From Synaphobranchus kaupii (lineage: Eukaryota > Chordata > Actinopteri > Anguilliformes > Synaphobranchidae), in the NCBI GenBank assembly GCA_029718625.1, contig CM056389.1:6446014-6510013 (forward strand): a stretch of DNA of 64,000 bases. The letters are read 5' to 3'. This document shows, in pieces, positions 1-12,125 of this stretch (positions within the stretch are counted from its first letter, which is position 1; every line of letters starts with the position of its first letter). A program made the translations under genes and the position numbers. The notes beneath the pieces were generated by a model that searched no databases, was not told the origin of the DNA, and saw only the letters and a program-made list of their open reading frames with translations.

Positions 1-199
1 CATCAAACTTTTCTGCACTGGCTGAAACTAGAATGTTTTTCTCACAGAACTCTGCATTCAGCCCTCCGCTACCGCTGATAACTATATCCTGAATCATTTG
101 TCTGTGTTAGAAGGGCTGAGCTGGATGGCTGCCCTCTCAAACCTAAATGTAGCCTAGTGCCATCTTTTAAATATACACATGCAGTGCCGTATTTATCTA

Positions 200-760
200 T
201 ACTTACAAGTAGCATCAGTATAGAGGGTGATGTCGTTTTCTGTCAGAAAAGCATCATGCACATGCTGCAGTGCCACCTGTTGTGCCTCCAAGACACAATG
301 CAATTTCAAAAAGTGGCATTTGGCAACCTCTCTAGCTGTGTGCCAGAAAGCTTCTCTAAAATGACTCTGGCCACCTCTGTGGCTTTATTTGCACTTACCC
401 CCCTAGTTGTCACCAAATCCATGTACACCTTCCTAACATCATCAGAATATTTGCCGTGTTCAAATGTAGATATTCCAGCATGCCCCTGTACAAGCCTATC
501 CAATTCCCCCTTCACTGCCAAATGTTCCCCACTCTACAATTCAACTTGCTGGTTTAAAACCTGGCCTGCCTTCCTTTGGTAGTAATTACTACAGAGGGAG
601 TCCCTTCTCTAAGTTTATCTTTTCTAAATTCTCAGAGGTCCTGAACCTTGCTCTCTGCCTGCACTATTGCCTGATATAGAATCATGTTCCTAAGTCTAAG
701 CTCCTCAGTCGCTTGTTGTACTTTATCTAACTTATCACCCCTGCACTTCAGCTTTTTTTT
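200..760 (-). pseudogene. Decayed coiled-coil ORF of a transposon-like protein (copy 1)
   Basis: Read on the minus strand, a charged heptad-like segment (for example KLDKVQQATEELRLRNM, about 740-690) leads through stops into an open stretch at 521-306 (about 71 residues, containing VRKVYMDLVTTRGVSANK and LEKLSGTQLERLPNATF). After a frame change near 310 comes a segment ending in ITLYTDATCK. Coiled coil, a DNVR-like block, an R-LP block and a final (S/T)D-x-T-K block resemble uncharacterised repeat-encoded fish proteins I have seen, but I cannot name the family. Stops and at least one frameshift make it non-functional. The plus-strand ORF over the same bases (157-582) is its shadow. Confidence 0.5.
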
Positions 761-1527
761 GTAAATTCTTGGGGTGATGCTGATGGGGCCTATCAGTACA
801 CTTAGCTAACTTAGACTGTAGGCCTGTAAACTTAACCTAAGCTTCATAGTTTTCTATTCATAACTTTCTTTTCTTTATCTAACCTATCCCTCTCTGCACA
901 AAAGCATAACCTCTTTAGCCTGGTTTTATCTGTTATTTTGATTGTAAGCTGTTGTATATTTTATAGCACCAATTTAGGTGCTGGTGCCTTTGAATTGTAC
1001 AGTTTGGCCAACCATGGGAAAATATTCCTGTGTCCTATACAACTTATTAGTCACAGACAAATACCAAGCACACATCAATGCCATCTGCACATAAAATTCT
1101 TTACAGAAAAGCCACATTCAACAGGCTATTGAGTGTGAGAACATAGACAGCATGGCAAAAATGTAGAGACCGCATCAATTTTTCAGTTTCACAGTTCATG
1201 GGTATGTGTCTTTATAAAATCTAACCTTTGATATTCTTTCATAAACTAGTGACCACATTTGTTTTTAATTCCAAACAATTAGTTAATTCTCTACATTTCT
1301 TTGCAGACAATGACAACTGGTCAAAGCACAATACACAGTGTTGTTATACACTGAATAATGCAAACTAAACAAGTTTATACTCATACGTAAATAATGAAAA
1401 TAACAATGTCTTCGCTCAGGAAGGGTTCAGCGATAAATATTTGGGGAGTAACCCCAATATTTCTTCAAAAATATTGGGTGGTCTCAATTTTTTACATAAC
1501 TGTAGCCGCTAGCCTATATTGGTGGTG

Positions 1528-1612
1528 GTTGAGGCGAAGTTCCTCCTCATCATTGTAAAGCGCTTTGAGTGTGAGAAAGGCACTATATAAATGTCAGGCA
1601 TTATTATTATAC
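1528..1612 (+). repeat. 3' tail of a fish LINE/SINE (copy 1)
   Basis: The run ggtggtggttgaggcga, then the block AAAGCGCTTTGAGTG, then ACTATATAAATG and an ATT-repeat tail form the 3' end shared by many fish LINE/SINE copies. Only the tail is present, as expected from a 5'-truncated insertion. Confidence 0.7.
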
Positions 1613-1960
1613 GTTACTGTAGTGACCCAAAATCCCTTGTTTTGGCCCCTCATGATACAAAGACCAGCTTAGCAAGCTTAAGCTTTAGCTTGCACCTAAC
1701 TATAGTGAACTGTGGTAAAAATAAATAAAGTTAAGATCCTAACTTAATATTCAAAATGTTAGCTAGGTAGTCATCCAACATGAAAAATTATGCCATTTTG
1801 CAGATTAAAGTTACACCAGTGTTTAAAGCAAGCAACGCCACCTGCCATTCTAGCAGTCGTTTGACTCAGAATCAATAAGATGCATGTTCCCTTTTCACGT
1901 TAATTTAAAAAAACACCCATTCGCAAAACTAAAAACGAGCGGTCTCGTTGTTCATAGCAT

Positions 1961-4854
1961 CCATCTGCAGACTCGCAGACCTGGCCTCATTCGTGATCGG
2001 CCTCATTCGTGATTACATACGCATGCTCTTACAAGACGAACGGGAAAAAAACAGAAAGAGCAGCATGCAGGTAAAGCCACACTGAAATAAAACAGTCGTT
2101 CGTAATTACTGGAACCTTCTGAATTTCAAAAGCAATGGTATCTAGCCTACTGAGTGAAAGTCTGAGAGTTATTCAGCTGAAGTTCGCTCGGTTGCCAGTT
2201 TGTGATAATATGCTAAAATGTACTCATTTTTATGTGAATGGTGCGTGTTGGCTCGGCTTCAGATTGTCAAAACAGCTATTAGCCATTAGTGTTAGCTATT
2301 ACGTGTTACGTGCTTTATTGTTGTAATAAAAGAAAACAAAGTCGCTAACACTTTGCAATAATGTTACATGAATTGAATTGTGTCTTAATAAAAATGTAAG
2401 GTGAAGATTACTGACTCAAGTATCATTCTTTCTTACATATTCCTCACGTACACTCAAAAACCTTGTGGGAGTATTGTGTTTGACAGCAAGCTAGAAGCAT
2501 GCTTGATTGGCTAAAAAGCCACAATGGGGCATTTAGTTTAAAGCTGCAATTAATGAAAAAGGCAATACAACATTAACTATATGGATTAAGAGTGGAAAAC
2601 AAGGGTGCATCAGATATGTTTAATGATATTAAATCCAGGCTAATGATCTGTATGACAGATTTACAAGAGGTCCATTGATGACATAACTGAAATTCAACAT
2701 TTGCTTTATCTTAATGGTTCCTTAATTTCCAGCCCTAGATCAGGATCATTGTAGGTCTCATCCCATAAAGACTGCCCACCAATAATGTAATGTAATAATC
2801 ACATTCTCTCCATTCGATTGAGTCGATTTTGGCCTTTTTTGTTAAACATCTCCATTCGTCTCAAAATATCGATTCAGTGGAGAATGAGCATAAAATAGTT
2901 TAAAAAATTTGATCCAAGGCATTTGAAATAAGCTTATATACTGTACACATACCAATCAAAACAGTGTAATTACCCTGAATGGTGTGCCAGAAAAGCATGC
3001 ATGGTATCAAGAGGTGATTTAAAACACTATGGGACAGATCCAAACAAACTGTGATAAACTATGTAGCATTTTATGCATAGCTGTATGCTAAGGAAGAAAA
3101 TTTGCTGATGAGGTCACCAGATAGCAGTCTGACACCGGGTCCTACTTCACAACCTGGACAGGCCGCTGATGGCCTCATGACACAGGTTCTCATTCCACTG
3201 GGGATCCCCTGGGGTTCACCTGCAGCTGGCCCGTTGGATGACCACCTTCAGGCCCTGGTTCGAGAGAGCTCCAATCAGGGCAACTATCTACAAACAAAAT
3301 ATCCTCCCCGTAGAATAAACCCCACCGTCTCTGCATGTGCACTGGAGCAAAATTTGGTGGGAGGGGCTTAGGAGAGAGATTGGCGGGAGGAGAGCAAAAG
3401 GGAAGTCTTTTAGCCTTCTGTATTTTCAAACTTGCCTACTGCAGCTTTAATCCTATTTCCCCAATATTTTGCTTGTAGTGACTAAGGTTATTTAATTTAT
3501 CCAATTTGTTGCCATTTCACATGAAATAATTGTATAGATAGGCTATGCTAATGATCCAGTGTACTCATTCTGGTTTCATTATGGATCAAGCTATTTTCTC
3601 TTTTAGATAAATTTTGTTCATTGTATATTAAAAAAGTCTAATTTGCTCTATTCATTACTTTTTAAAAATTGTGGAAGAATGAATCCTATCCAGGATTGTT
3701 AAGGCCAGGGCTGGTGACTGAACACAAAAGGGACAATAGATAACAAGGGTAGTGGATCAAAAAGTTTTAGTTTATTTATAACATTTTACAACATACAACA
3801 GTCCTGTAACAGCAAGTGTCCTTTAAATGTCCTGCCCAGGTGCAGCCAATCACCGTAATTGCTATCTGGGAGAAAGATATGTAGATAGAGAACAGTTAGA
3901 AAAAAACATGCATAGTGACATTTGCCACCCTCAGGAATGGAGGGACGTAACAAGCATCAACATTAGCACATAAATACCCGGGTGCAATGCTCTGATGATG
4001 ATCCTGAACACTGGCATTGCAACCTGAATTAGGGGAATATTTTCTAGTAACTAAAATGTTAGTAATTATTCTAAATGCTATTCAGTACTGTAATTATTTA
4101 ATTGATAAGTACTTTCAAGTTCATCAGCATATTTGTCATGACTGAGGCATATTTGACAACTTAACATGTTAAGACATTATTAATAGTGCATTAATTTGTG
4201 AACCGTAAAGTTTTACCAGTCAAGTATAACTAGCAACCAGCTAGCTATTTTAACTCAGGCACTGCGCTACCTCAGCTACAAATATAAGTCACTAATAGTG
4301 TTCATAGCCTATATATGAATGATGGAAATAAGGTGGCTCTGGAGAGAGGTTGTTCGCCACACACATACATTAGCTAAAGGTTTGTACTTTCAATAAGGGT
4401 ACAAAATAATGAAAAGTTAATCGAATGCTTTGTTAATGGATTTGTACATCATTAATTAATGTTAGCAACTACATAGCTACATTAGTTAATGCCAATTCAT
4501 GTAGCCAAACATTATTGCAAAGTGTTACCGACTTTCTTTTTCTTTTATTACAACTATAAATCACGTAACACGTAATAGCTAACACTAATAGTTTATCACT
4601 AACTGGCAACCGAGCGAACTTCAGCATAATAACTCTCAGACTTTCACTCAGTAGGCTAGATACCATTGCTTTTGAAATTCAGAAGGTTCCATTAATTACG
4701 AGTGATTGTTTTATTTCAGTGTGACTTTACCTGCACGCTGCTCTTTCAGTTTTTTCCCCCCTTCGTCTTGTAAGCGCATGCGCACTTGCGAACTTCCTGT
4801 AATCACGAATGAGGCCGATCACGAATGAGGCCAGGTCTGCGAGTCTGCAGATGG
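1961..4854. mobile_element. Non-autonomous DNA element with about 400-bp terminal inverted repeats (copy 1)
   Basis: The left arm (1961-2385) recurs in reverse orientation at 4487-4854. The outer tips read CCATCTGCAGACTCGCAG on each strand and include a doubled CTCATTCGTGATYRC motif. The arms match over most of their length; the left one carries about 80 extra bases. The ~2.1 kb between them has no transposase-like reading frame. No clear target-site duplication is seen, and related sequence (ACTCAGAATC..AAGRTGCATGTTC) lies outside both arms in direct orientation, so the true element may be larger or nested. Confidence 0.7.
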
Positions 4855-6210
4855 ACCCTTCTCTCATTGTTCATCTGGAGTTTACCGGTGATCTCGTACA
4901 GAGAAAAACATGGCAGCCAGCAACTTTAGCTGGCACTGGTTATCAGAATCCTCTGTTTTTGGACTCAGAATCTATAAGGTGCATGTTCCCTTTTCACGTT
5001 AATAAAAAAAACAATATTAAAATGCTTTATACCATACTGTAGACGAGATTTTGATGAAGATCTACATGTAAAAATGTCGTTATTCATCTGGAGTTTACTG
5101 ACCTAGCCAATTCAGAAAACATTTCAGAGCGCCTCTTTGCCAGCATAACTTGGACCAATCGGATTTGAACAATCGGCATGATGTCTAAACAGGGGTTGGC
5201 CACAATTTGAATAACATTTCATTTCACCATTACAAAATCCCTTCTGGGGTTATTTCGAATAAGGTGGCGAGCGCCTTATTGATTTCGGTACAGCGTTAAG
5301 TATAGGCACAAATGCTCGTAAACAGAGTCAAATTAGCATAATAATTTCTGGCTTCTAAAGTAAAAAAAATAACATTGTTGAAGTGTAAGTACACTTCTGA
5401 AACAGATTCATCTAGTCTCCTTTAGTAGATTTCCTTGTTAAATTACATGTTCAAATAAGCCCAGACGTCAATTTAGTTTTTTGTTTGTGTGTGGAATGCC
5501 CATTGTGATTACATTGCGGGCAGAACGTTCGACCACCCTATTGATTAAAAGAGTAGACTACATTTTAACAACTGTTACTGAAACAGGGAAAAACAGAACT
5601 AACTTCTTGTCAAACTATATCGAACAGACATTGATTTTGCACTGACATCAGACGTGAATCCAGCGTAAATTCAGTAGCCTACTTATTGGTCTGATCTTAT
5701 CTCAATATGGGGAAAATGATAACTGAGTTCTGACTTGGTATGAAGGTAAAGATAAATAAAAGTAACGTGGGCGAATACGTAGTGACGGTTCAGCATTACC
5801 ATCCATGGATTTAATTTTAGCTAATCTATTTATTAATTGAATTGACGTATCTTTATTAAACACCGTCCATATAAAATCAGCCAGTCAGTCCGTGATTCTG
5901 TCGGAAAAGTTTTTGCTTTTCCATACGGTGTAATATTTAGCCCATTAATAAAGTTATTCTTAAGAAAATAATTCTGACACTTTTGGAACAAATAGAAGTT
6001 TCCACACAGCAATAATAGGCATATAAAAGCCTTGACATTTATGGATAGAATACCAGTTGTGTTAGACATGATGAGCCTTGTGTGGACAGTGAGGTCAGAA
6101 TTTAAATTTTGCTCTCATATGAAGCAGTTTCGATTTGTGATCATATGTAACGTGGGAATAATGTAGCTACAGAACGTGGCATGTTATTGTTACAGATTCT
6201 GCGTTGTCCG

Positions 6211-8001
6211 CCCATTTTAGGGGGCCTGGGTAAAAGCCGGAATGGAATAGCGGAAGGAAGCTCATTTTAGGGGGCCTGGGTAAAAGCCGGAATGGAATAG
6301 CGGAAGGAAGCTCATTTTAGGGGGCCTGGGTAAAAGCCGGAATGGAATAGCGGAAGGAAGCTCGGAATGGCCAATAGTGCTCTGTGCCCAAAAAGGACCT
6401 CCGTTCAAATGCCTGCAGCACTTGCTTTGGAATGCACATCAATATAATTTTAACAGTTTCTGAATGGGCATCATATGTACTTTCATTTGAGCATAGAATT
6501 GTCATGAAATATTAATTTGAAATATTTGAAAAATTGATTAATAGCATTATTATCAGAGCCCCTCATCACCCTTTCGGAATAAGACATCAAGATAAGGAGT
6601 TTGTTTTGTTTAAAATGAGTATATTCAATCCTTGATGACTCAATTATAAGTGAATCAAAATAATATTTTGATGGAAAAGGCCTGTTGGAAAGGATAAGGA
6701 TATATTTCCAATATCAAGCCCCAAAAATCTCATTCTGCATTAACACATCAAGGCATGATGTATACCAAATTAAAGCTCTGGATCTGCCCTTTGAATACAT
6801 GTATATGATGATATGTGTTTGTACAGAAATTATGCATTATTTGTACTGAAATCCAATTTGATTATTACATTTACCATAAGTCAGTTATCATTCAGAGCCT
6901 CTTATAACCCAAACGGAATAAGACATCAAGATGAGGTTTTCACCTTCAGAAAGTGTAGAGCTCTCCGTTTAAGATGGGTATCTGCAGTTCTTGATGACTC
7001 AATGATAAGTTGATCAAAATCACATTTCAGTGACATCAGTTTGTTAAGATGAAATAGTGTCCATTTCCTCTCCAAGCCCCCAAAAATCATATTCCGCATT
7101 CACAAATCAAGGCATGGTGTATACCAAATGAAGGCTCTTGATCTGCCGTTAGTGTAAATGTATATGATCTTATGGGTTTGTACAGAAAATATCTATTATT
7201 TAATGACTGAAGACTTATATGTCCACTTGGTGATGTGTGTGTCCTAATTCCTCCAAACCCCAAAAGACTGTGTTCCTATTTACTCCCCACAAAGTTTTAC
7301 ACATCAAATTAAACAGCACAAATTTCTCTTTAAAAAGGGTCTAATGAAACTCTGGGGTCTAACTGGCTCTAATAGTGATTCCAGTTTCAATCTACAGATA
7401 TTTAGAGAAATTAATGGTTCCGTATGACTCCGTCATGAAATAATATATTTTATTTGTGAAAACCGTAACCTCATATGCATGTCCTCGAAGGGCAGATCCC
7501 GAGCTTTCATGTGGTACACACCATGCCTTGATTTGTGAATGCGGAATGTGATTTTTAGGGCTTGATTTTCAAATATATTCATATCCTCTCCAACAGGCTT
7601 TTTCCATTAAAATGTAATTTTGATCAACTTATAATTGAGTCATCAAGGATTGAATATACTAATTTGAAAGAAGAAAATCTACACTTTCAAAATGTGAAAA
7701 CCTTATCTTGAAGTCTTATTCTGAAAGGGTGATGAGGGGCTCTGAAACATGTCTGCTAATGCTATGAGTTTTGATCAATTTATCATATATTTCAAATTTA
7801 TATTTCATGGAAATTCCATGCTCAAATGAAAGTACAGTGAATGATGCCCATTCAGAAACTGTTAAGATTGTATTGATTCGCATTCCACAGCGAGTGCTGC
7901 AGGCATTTGAACAGAGGTATTTTTTGGCAGAGATCACTCTTGGCCATTCCGAGCTTCCTTCCGCGGTTCCATTCCGGCTTTTACCCAGGCCCCATTTTAG
8001 G
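6211..8001. mobile_element. Foldback element with long inverted arms (copy 1)
   Basis: The left arm (6213-6560) and right arm (about 7745-8001) are inverted copies, ending in CATTTTAGGGGGCCTGGG and its complement. Further inside, 6560-6660 pairs with 7640-7745 (the CCCTCATCACCCTTTCGGAA block). A third diverged copy of that block lies near 6895-6960. The loop has no convincing ORF. The 50-bp left tip is present three times in tandem (6213-6362). Confidence 0.75.
6213..6362 (+). repeat. 50-bp unit, 3 tandem copies
   Basis: Three near-identical 50-bp units start at 6213, 6263 and 6313, each beginning CATTTTAGGGGGCCTGGG. The unit is the outermost part of the foldback arm; the opposite arm has it only once. 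Confidence 0.95.
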
Positions 8002-8420
8002 CGATATAAGAACTAAGAGAAATGATCCTACATTACTACATCGTTGGTGGGCGGTTTTTAATTATTGTGGTTGTTTATTAGGCTAATTCAAGTGTCAAGC
8101 ATTAAATATTAGTTGTGGTCTTTTACTAATTTAAATGTGGTGTGAAATAGCTTAGGCCTACATGCTCAACAGATGTCTAAACAGTGGGCTAATTTATTTG
8201 CATAATTTGCAATCCAACCCAAACTAGTTTAAATTAATTAATTAATTTAATGTTTATTTAAGTAGGGACAGATACAGAGAACATAGACACATTGCGTTAA
8301 CAACACACTGATGCCCTGTATCAAAACATCTGCAGCTTGCGCTAATTTTCAATGATCGTCCCTCGTTGGGCTAAGTGAATAAGCTTAGCTTATACAAGAA
8401 TGTTACACATAACAATACAA

Positions 8421-8640
8421 TACATTACATTACAGTATAGACATTTAGCAGACGCTCTTATCCAGAGCGACTTACACAACTTCTTATTACATTTATCCAT
8501 TCATACAGCTGGATATATACTGAAGCAATTCAGGTTAAGTACCTTGCTCAAGGGTACAACGGCAGTGTCCGGCTGGGAATCGAACCTGCAAACTTTCGGT
8601 TATAAGTCCTGTTCCTTAACCATTATACTACACTGACACA
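8421..8640 (+). repeat. Abundant teleost interspersed repeat (SINE/MITE-like)
   Basis: It contains the very common fish motifs ACATTTAGCAGACGCTC, CCAGAGCGACTTAC, AAGTACCTTGCTCAAGGG and ATCGAACCTG. A related end in the opposite orientation lies at 28340-28390. It has no coding capacity. Confidence 0.75.
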
Positions 8641-8649
8641 ATACAAGAA

Positions 8650-9130
8650 ACAACACCATTTTAAACAGGATTAAATGGATAGTTCGGAATTTTGGACATA
8701 ATGTCTCATTTATGACTTACCCATGATGTTGGTGATTGATGGAGACCATTTTCAGCTAATTCCATGCTGTCCCTTCTTGTGGACACACGCACGTTGCTAA
8801 TGCTAGCGCAACTCTATGGTAACCGGTAGCATCCACTACCAAACACTCCACAGTGCACCCAAAGCAAATAAAATACGACGCCAGTCTATCGGGGTTAATT
8901 TGAGTGTTTATATCATCATTTTTGAAGTCAAACTATCGTTGAATCCTTTATTTTGTGCTGACCTATATTCTCTGTGGAAGTATGGCGGCGGAGCGAACGT
9001 GGCCATTGCAACTTGTTGCTCTTCTTTGTTGTTGTAGTCGACCAGTGCCGGCACTACATTCGTAGGTAACGTAAAGTATCGCCCCGCCGCCGTACTTCTC
9101 CGTATATTCTACTTCCACAGAGAATATAGT
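8650..9130. repeat. Unclassified MITE-like sequence cut by the LINE
   Basis: It begins near TTAAATGGATAGTTCGG, a form typical of TTAA-target MITEs. A short inverted repeat, TATTCTCTGTGGAAG at 8966 and its complement at about 9113-9128, ends exactly where the antisense LINE starts. No gene is seen. Confidence 0.4.
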
Positions 9131-9673
9131 TTTTTCGCATGCTTGTCAAATTGCAGCTGGGCATCTAGGTTGAGTCCTAGATATTTGACCTCAGATACCT
9201 GTTCAACTAGTTCTCCTTTGATCATGACATCGAGTTCATCTGTGATGGGCTGTTTTTGTATAGAAAAACAGGTGGAGACATTTACATTTTTGACATTTAA
9301 AGTCAGACAGGTGTTGTCAAGCCATGTTGCTATTGTTTTTAAATGGTCTGTTAGTTGGGCTGTGAGTCAGTTGTCTTTCCAGAAACAAAAATAAGTGTCG
9401 TCTGCGTACATTTGAATCCCTGCTCCTGGACATGATTCTGGCAGATCATTTATATACAAACTAAAAAGAAGTGGCCCTAGTACTGATCCCTGTGGCATTC
9501 CTGTTTGACTTTTCAGGAATGATGATTTAATATTGTTTATGACCACACATTGTTCTCCATTCCATAGATAAGATTCAATCCATGTGGCGGCTTTCTCTGA
9601 AAAATAGAATTTGGAGAGTTTAGAAAACAAAATGTCACGATTTACAGTGTCAAATGCCTTACTTAGATCAAGC

Positions 9674-10036
9674 AATACTGCCCCTACCAGCTTGCCTTTA
9701 TCAAGCAATACTGCCCCTACCAGCTTGCCTTTATCAAGCAATACTGCTCCTACCAGCTTGCCTTTATCAAGCAATACTGCCCCTACCAGCTTGCCTTTAT
9801 CAAGCATTACTGCCCCTACCAGCTTGCTTTTATCAAGCAATACTGCCCCTACCAGCTTGCCTTTATCAAGCAATACTGCCCCTACCAGCTTGCCTTTATC
9901 AAGCAATACTGCCTCTACCAGCTTGCCTTTATCAAGCAATACTGCCCCTACCAGCTTGCCTTTATCAAGCAATACTGCCCCTACCAGCTTGCCTTTATCA
10001 AGCAATACTGCCCCTACCAGTTTGCCTTTATCAAGT
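9674..10036 (-). repeat. 33-bp minisatellite inside the LINE reverse transcriptase (11 copies)
   Basis: Eleven 33-bp units, each encoding LDKGKLVGAVL on the minus strand, with rare variants (VEAVL, LDKSK, AVM). The unit length is a multiple of three, so the frame survives. The unit is the stretch just before the conserved LSKAFDTVN motif. Confidence 0.97.
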
Positions 10037-10176
10037 GAGAATTTAATATTTTCCAGTAGGAAGCAGTTTGCACTCTCAGTGGAGAATTTAGGATGAAATC
10101 CAAATTGCTGGGGATGCAGATAATGGATATCCTCCAGATATTTCATTAGTTATTTTGCAACCACTTTCTCCAACAC

Positions 10177-10344
10177 CTTAGATAAAATTGGGAGTTTACT
10201 GATTGGTCTGTAGTTGCCCTTAGATAAAATTGGGAGTATACTGATTGGTCTGTAGTTGCCCTTAGATAAAATTGGGAGTATACTGATTGGTCTGTAGTTG
10301 CCCTTAGATAAAATTGGGAGTATACTGATTGGTCTGTAGTTGCT
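10177..10344 (-). repeat. 42-bp tandem repeat inside the LINE reverse transcriptase (4 copies)
   Basis: Units start at 10177, 10219, 10261 and 10303. In the reverse-transcriptase frame each encodes GNYRPISILPILSK, a conserved early motif. The frame is preserved. Confidence 0.95.
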
Positions 10345-10880
10345 GACCTGATCAGTTTTTCTGATTTAAAAATGGGTGTCATAATTGCTTGTTTCCAACA
10401 CTCAGGGAATTTCCCAGTATTGATGGATATATTTATCAAATGTGTAAGGGGCTTAACAAGTACCTTGCTGTGTGTCTTTAAAAATGCTGCATCTAGGTTG
10501 AACATGTCTTTGAAATATGTGGTGGTAAATTTACTAATTATTTCCTGTACTTCAGCTTGGTCAATTTCCTTTAAAAAAAAAAAAGAGTTAGTTACATTAG
10601 TGGCCCTAGTAGATGTGTCGTTACTAGATCTACTAAAGTTATTGGCAAGCTCTTCAATAGACCTGATAAAGAAATCGTTAAATGCAGTGGCAATTTGACC
10701 ACTGTCAGTTATCATTTGGTCCCCCACTTTCAATTCTTGTACAGTCTACTTCATTGCTAAGGCTTGCGGTTTTGTCAAACTATTTATTTGTTTCCAAATT
10801 AGTGCGCTATTTCCTTTGGCTTTGGTAAATGCTTTCATGTAACGTGCTGCTTTTGCATTACGCATTTCCTTAACCACACA

Positions 10881-11045
10881 ATTTCAGAGCCCTTTGTACA
10901 ACGCCATGTGGGTGTTTGAGCGGCTCTTTAGCACGATTTCAGAACCCTTTGTACAAGGCCATGTGGGTGTTTCAGCGGCTCTTTAGCACGATTTCAGAGC
11001 CCTTTGTACAACGCCATGTGGGTGTTTCAGCGGCTCTTTAGGAAC
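10881..11045 (-). repeat. 55-bp tandem repeat inside the LINE (3 copies)
   Basis: Units start at 10881, 10936 and 10991 (ATTTCAGARCCCTTTGTAC core). The length is not a multiple of three, so this expansion breaks the reading frame. Confidence 0.93.
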
Positions 11046-11289
11046 TTAATTAGTCCCGCTGTTTCATCAGCTGTCGTACCGGTGCGCTTACCCATGGAAG
11101 TTGTCTTTTTCTATTTGAATGGTTACGTCTTTTTATTAACAATTCCTCCAATTGTAGACATGAATTCATTACAACACGTGTTTGGGTCAATTTGATCTAA
11201 AACATTATCCCACCTAACACCCTGCAATTCTGTCTCCAGGACCGTCAAGTCACATTTGGGTATTGCAAAATTCTCTGTTTTTTTTAACA

Positions 11290-12115
11290 TGCCCTTGATA
11301 ACCATGGAAGCGTTTCTTTGAGAGTTTTTCTTGCAGCAAGAGTCATATTATGATCGGACAGCCCTGTTACAAGATTGTAGGTCTTAACAATTCGTTCCTC
11401 TCTATTACTAAAGATCAGATCAATTTGTGTTTGGGTATTACGTGTTAATCTGGTTTGTCCTTGAACTGACTGATTGAAGTCAAATTTTGACATTACGGTT
11501 TTAAGTTTCTGTCTACCTTTTTTGTCTGACCAGTTAATATTATAATCACCAAAAACCAACACTTCTGACTTATGTGTAATTATTTTGAGCACTTCCTGTA
11601 ATCTTTCGTAGAACTCAACATTACATGGAGGGGGATTATACACAAGAATACGGAAAAACATATTTGGTTATCGGTAAACATTCAAACCTCTACATTCAAT
11701 CGGAACATCCTTTCCCAGATCGAATTCTGTCACCTTGAAGGAGTCCCTAATACCCATCCTCCCCTCCCCGTGATTCTGTCCTTCCTGAAGCACTTATACC
11801 CAGGCACGTCAACTAATACCCCTCCTCCCCTCCCCGTGATTCTGTCCTTCCTGAAGCACTTATACCCAGGCACGTCAACTAATACCCCTCCTCCCCTCCC
11901 CGTGATTCTGTCCTTCCTGAAGCACTTATACCCAGGCACATCAATAAGACTGGTCAAAACATTTCTGTGTAGCCAGGTTTCCGTTGGGCATAAAAAGTCA
12001 AGATTTGAATCACAGAACAGTATTTTCATTTCGTCAATCTTTGGGGCTATGCTTCTGATGTTGAAATGGCCTCCAAATACCCCTTTAGGTTTTACAGTGG
12101 GGTCCCAAATTACTT
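11290..12115 (-). pseudogene. LINE APE-type endonuclease domain, broken
   Basis: This endonuclease would nick the target DNA for the retrotransposon. On the minus strand the APE landmarks appear in order: GHFNIRSIAPKIDEM (near 12075), LCPTETWLHRN (near 11970), VPGYKCFRKDRITGRGGG (repeated three times by the 66-bp array), then after a frame change VFGDYNINW (about 11550) and GLSDHN (about 11350). The Asn, Glu, Asp and His landmarks of the fold are still readable. The array inserts extra copies of the fold and frame changes separate the halves, so it is inactive. Confidence 0.8.
11748..11945 (-). repeat. 66-bp tandem repeat inside the LINE endonuclease (3 copies)
   Basis: Units start at about 11748, 11814 and 11880. 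Each encodes 22 residues around VPGYKCFRKDRITGRGGG on the minus strand, in frame. Confidence 0.95.
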
Positions 12116-12125
12116 TTGCGTGACT

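Larger units (their letters stand above)
1..8244 (+). repeat. Segmental duplication, copy 1 (continues past the left edge)
   Basis: This block is repeated in the same orientation at 56924-64000 with only scattered substitutions. The match starts at base 1 and is still running where copy 2 meets the right window edge, so neither outer boundary is visible. Copy 1 differs from copy 2 by several indels. It lacks about 60 bp found near 60154-60210 and about 220 bp found near 62165-62385. It carries about 125 bp near 4655-4795 and a 1.35 kb loop near 6443-7796 that copy 2 lacks. No intact host gene is recognised inside it; it is mostly non-autonomous transposon sequence. Confidence 0.95.
9131..11300 (-). 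pseudogene. LINE reverse transcriptase, broken, with internal tandem expansions
   Basis: Reverse transcriptase of the retrotransposon at 9131-13190; it would copy the element RNA at a nicked target. Visible motifs on the minus strand: the YRPISILPILSK block (10344-10177, present four times), VLEKVVAK, a LDKGKLVGAVL block (11 times, 10036-9674), LSKAFDTVNRDILFSKL, GMPQGSVLGPLLFS, and the catalytic YADD at about 9408-9397. Thumb-like sequence (LKTIATWLDN, KYLGLNLD) continues past a stop at 9367-9369 to 9131. Other lesions are a stop after VLEKVVAK and frame changes near 10345 and 10740. The 55-bp array at 10881-11045 also breaks the frame. The normal protein has one copy of each expanded block. 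Confidence 0.8.

Noticed and set aside
157..582. 141-codon plus-strand ORF, also present at 57080-57505
   Set aside because: It is the antisense shadow of the decayed coiled-coil ORF. Its conservation between copies reflects the recent block duplication, and its N-terminal difference comes from a microinversion.
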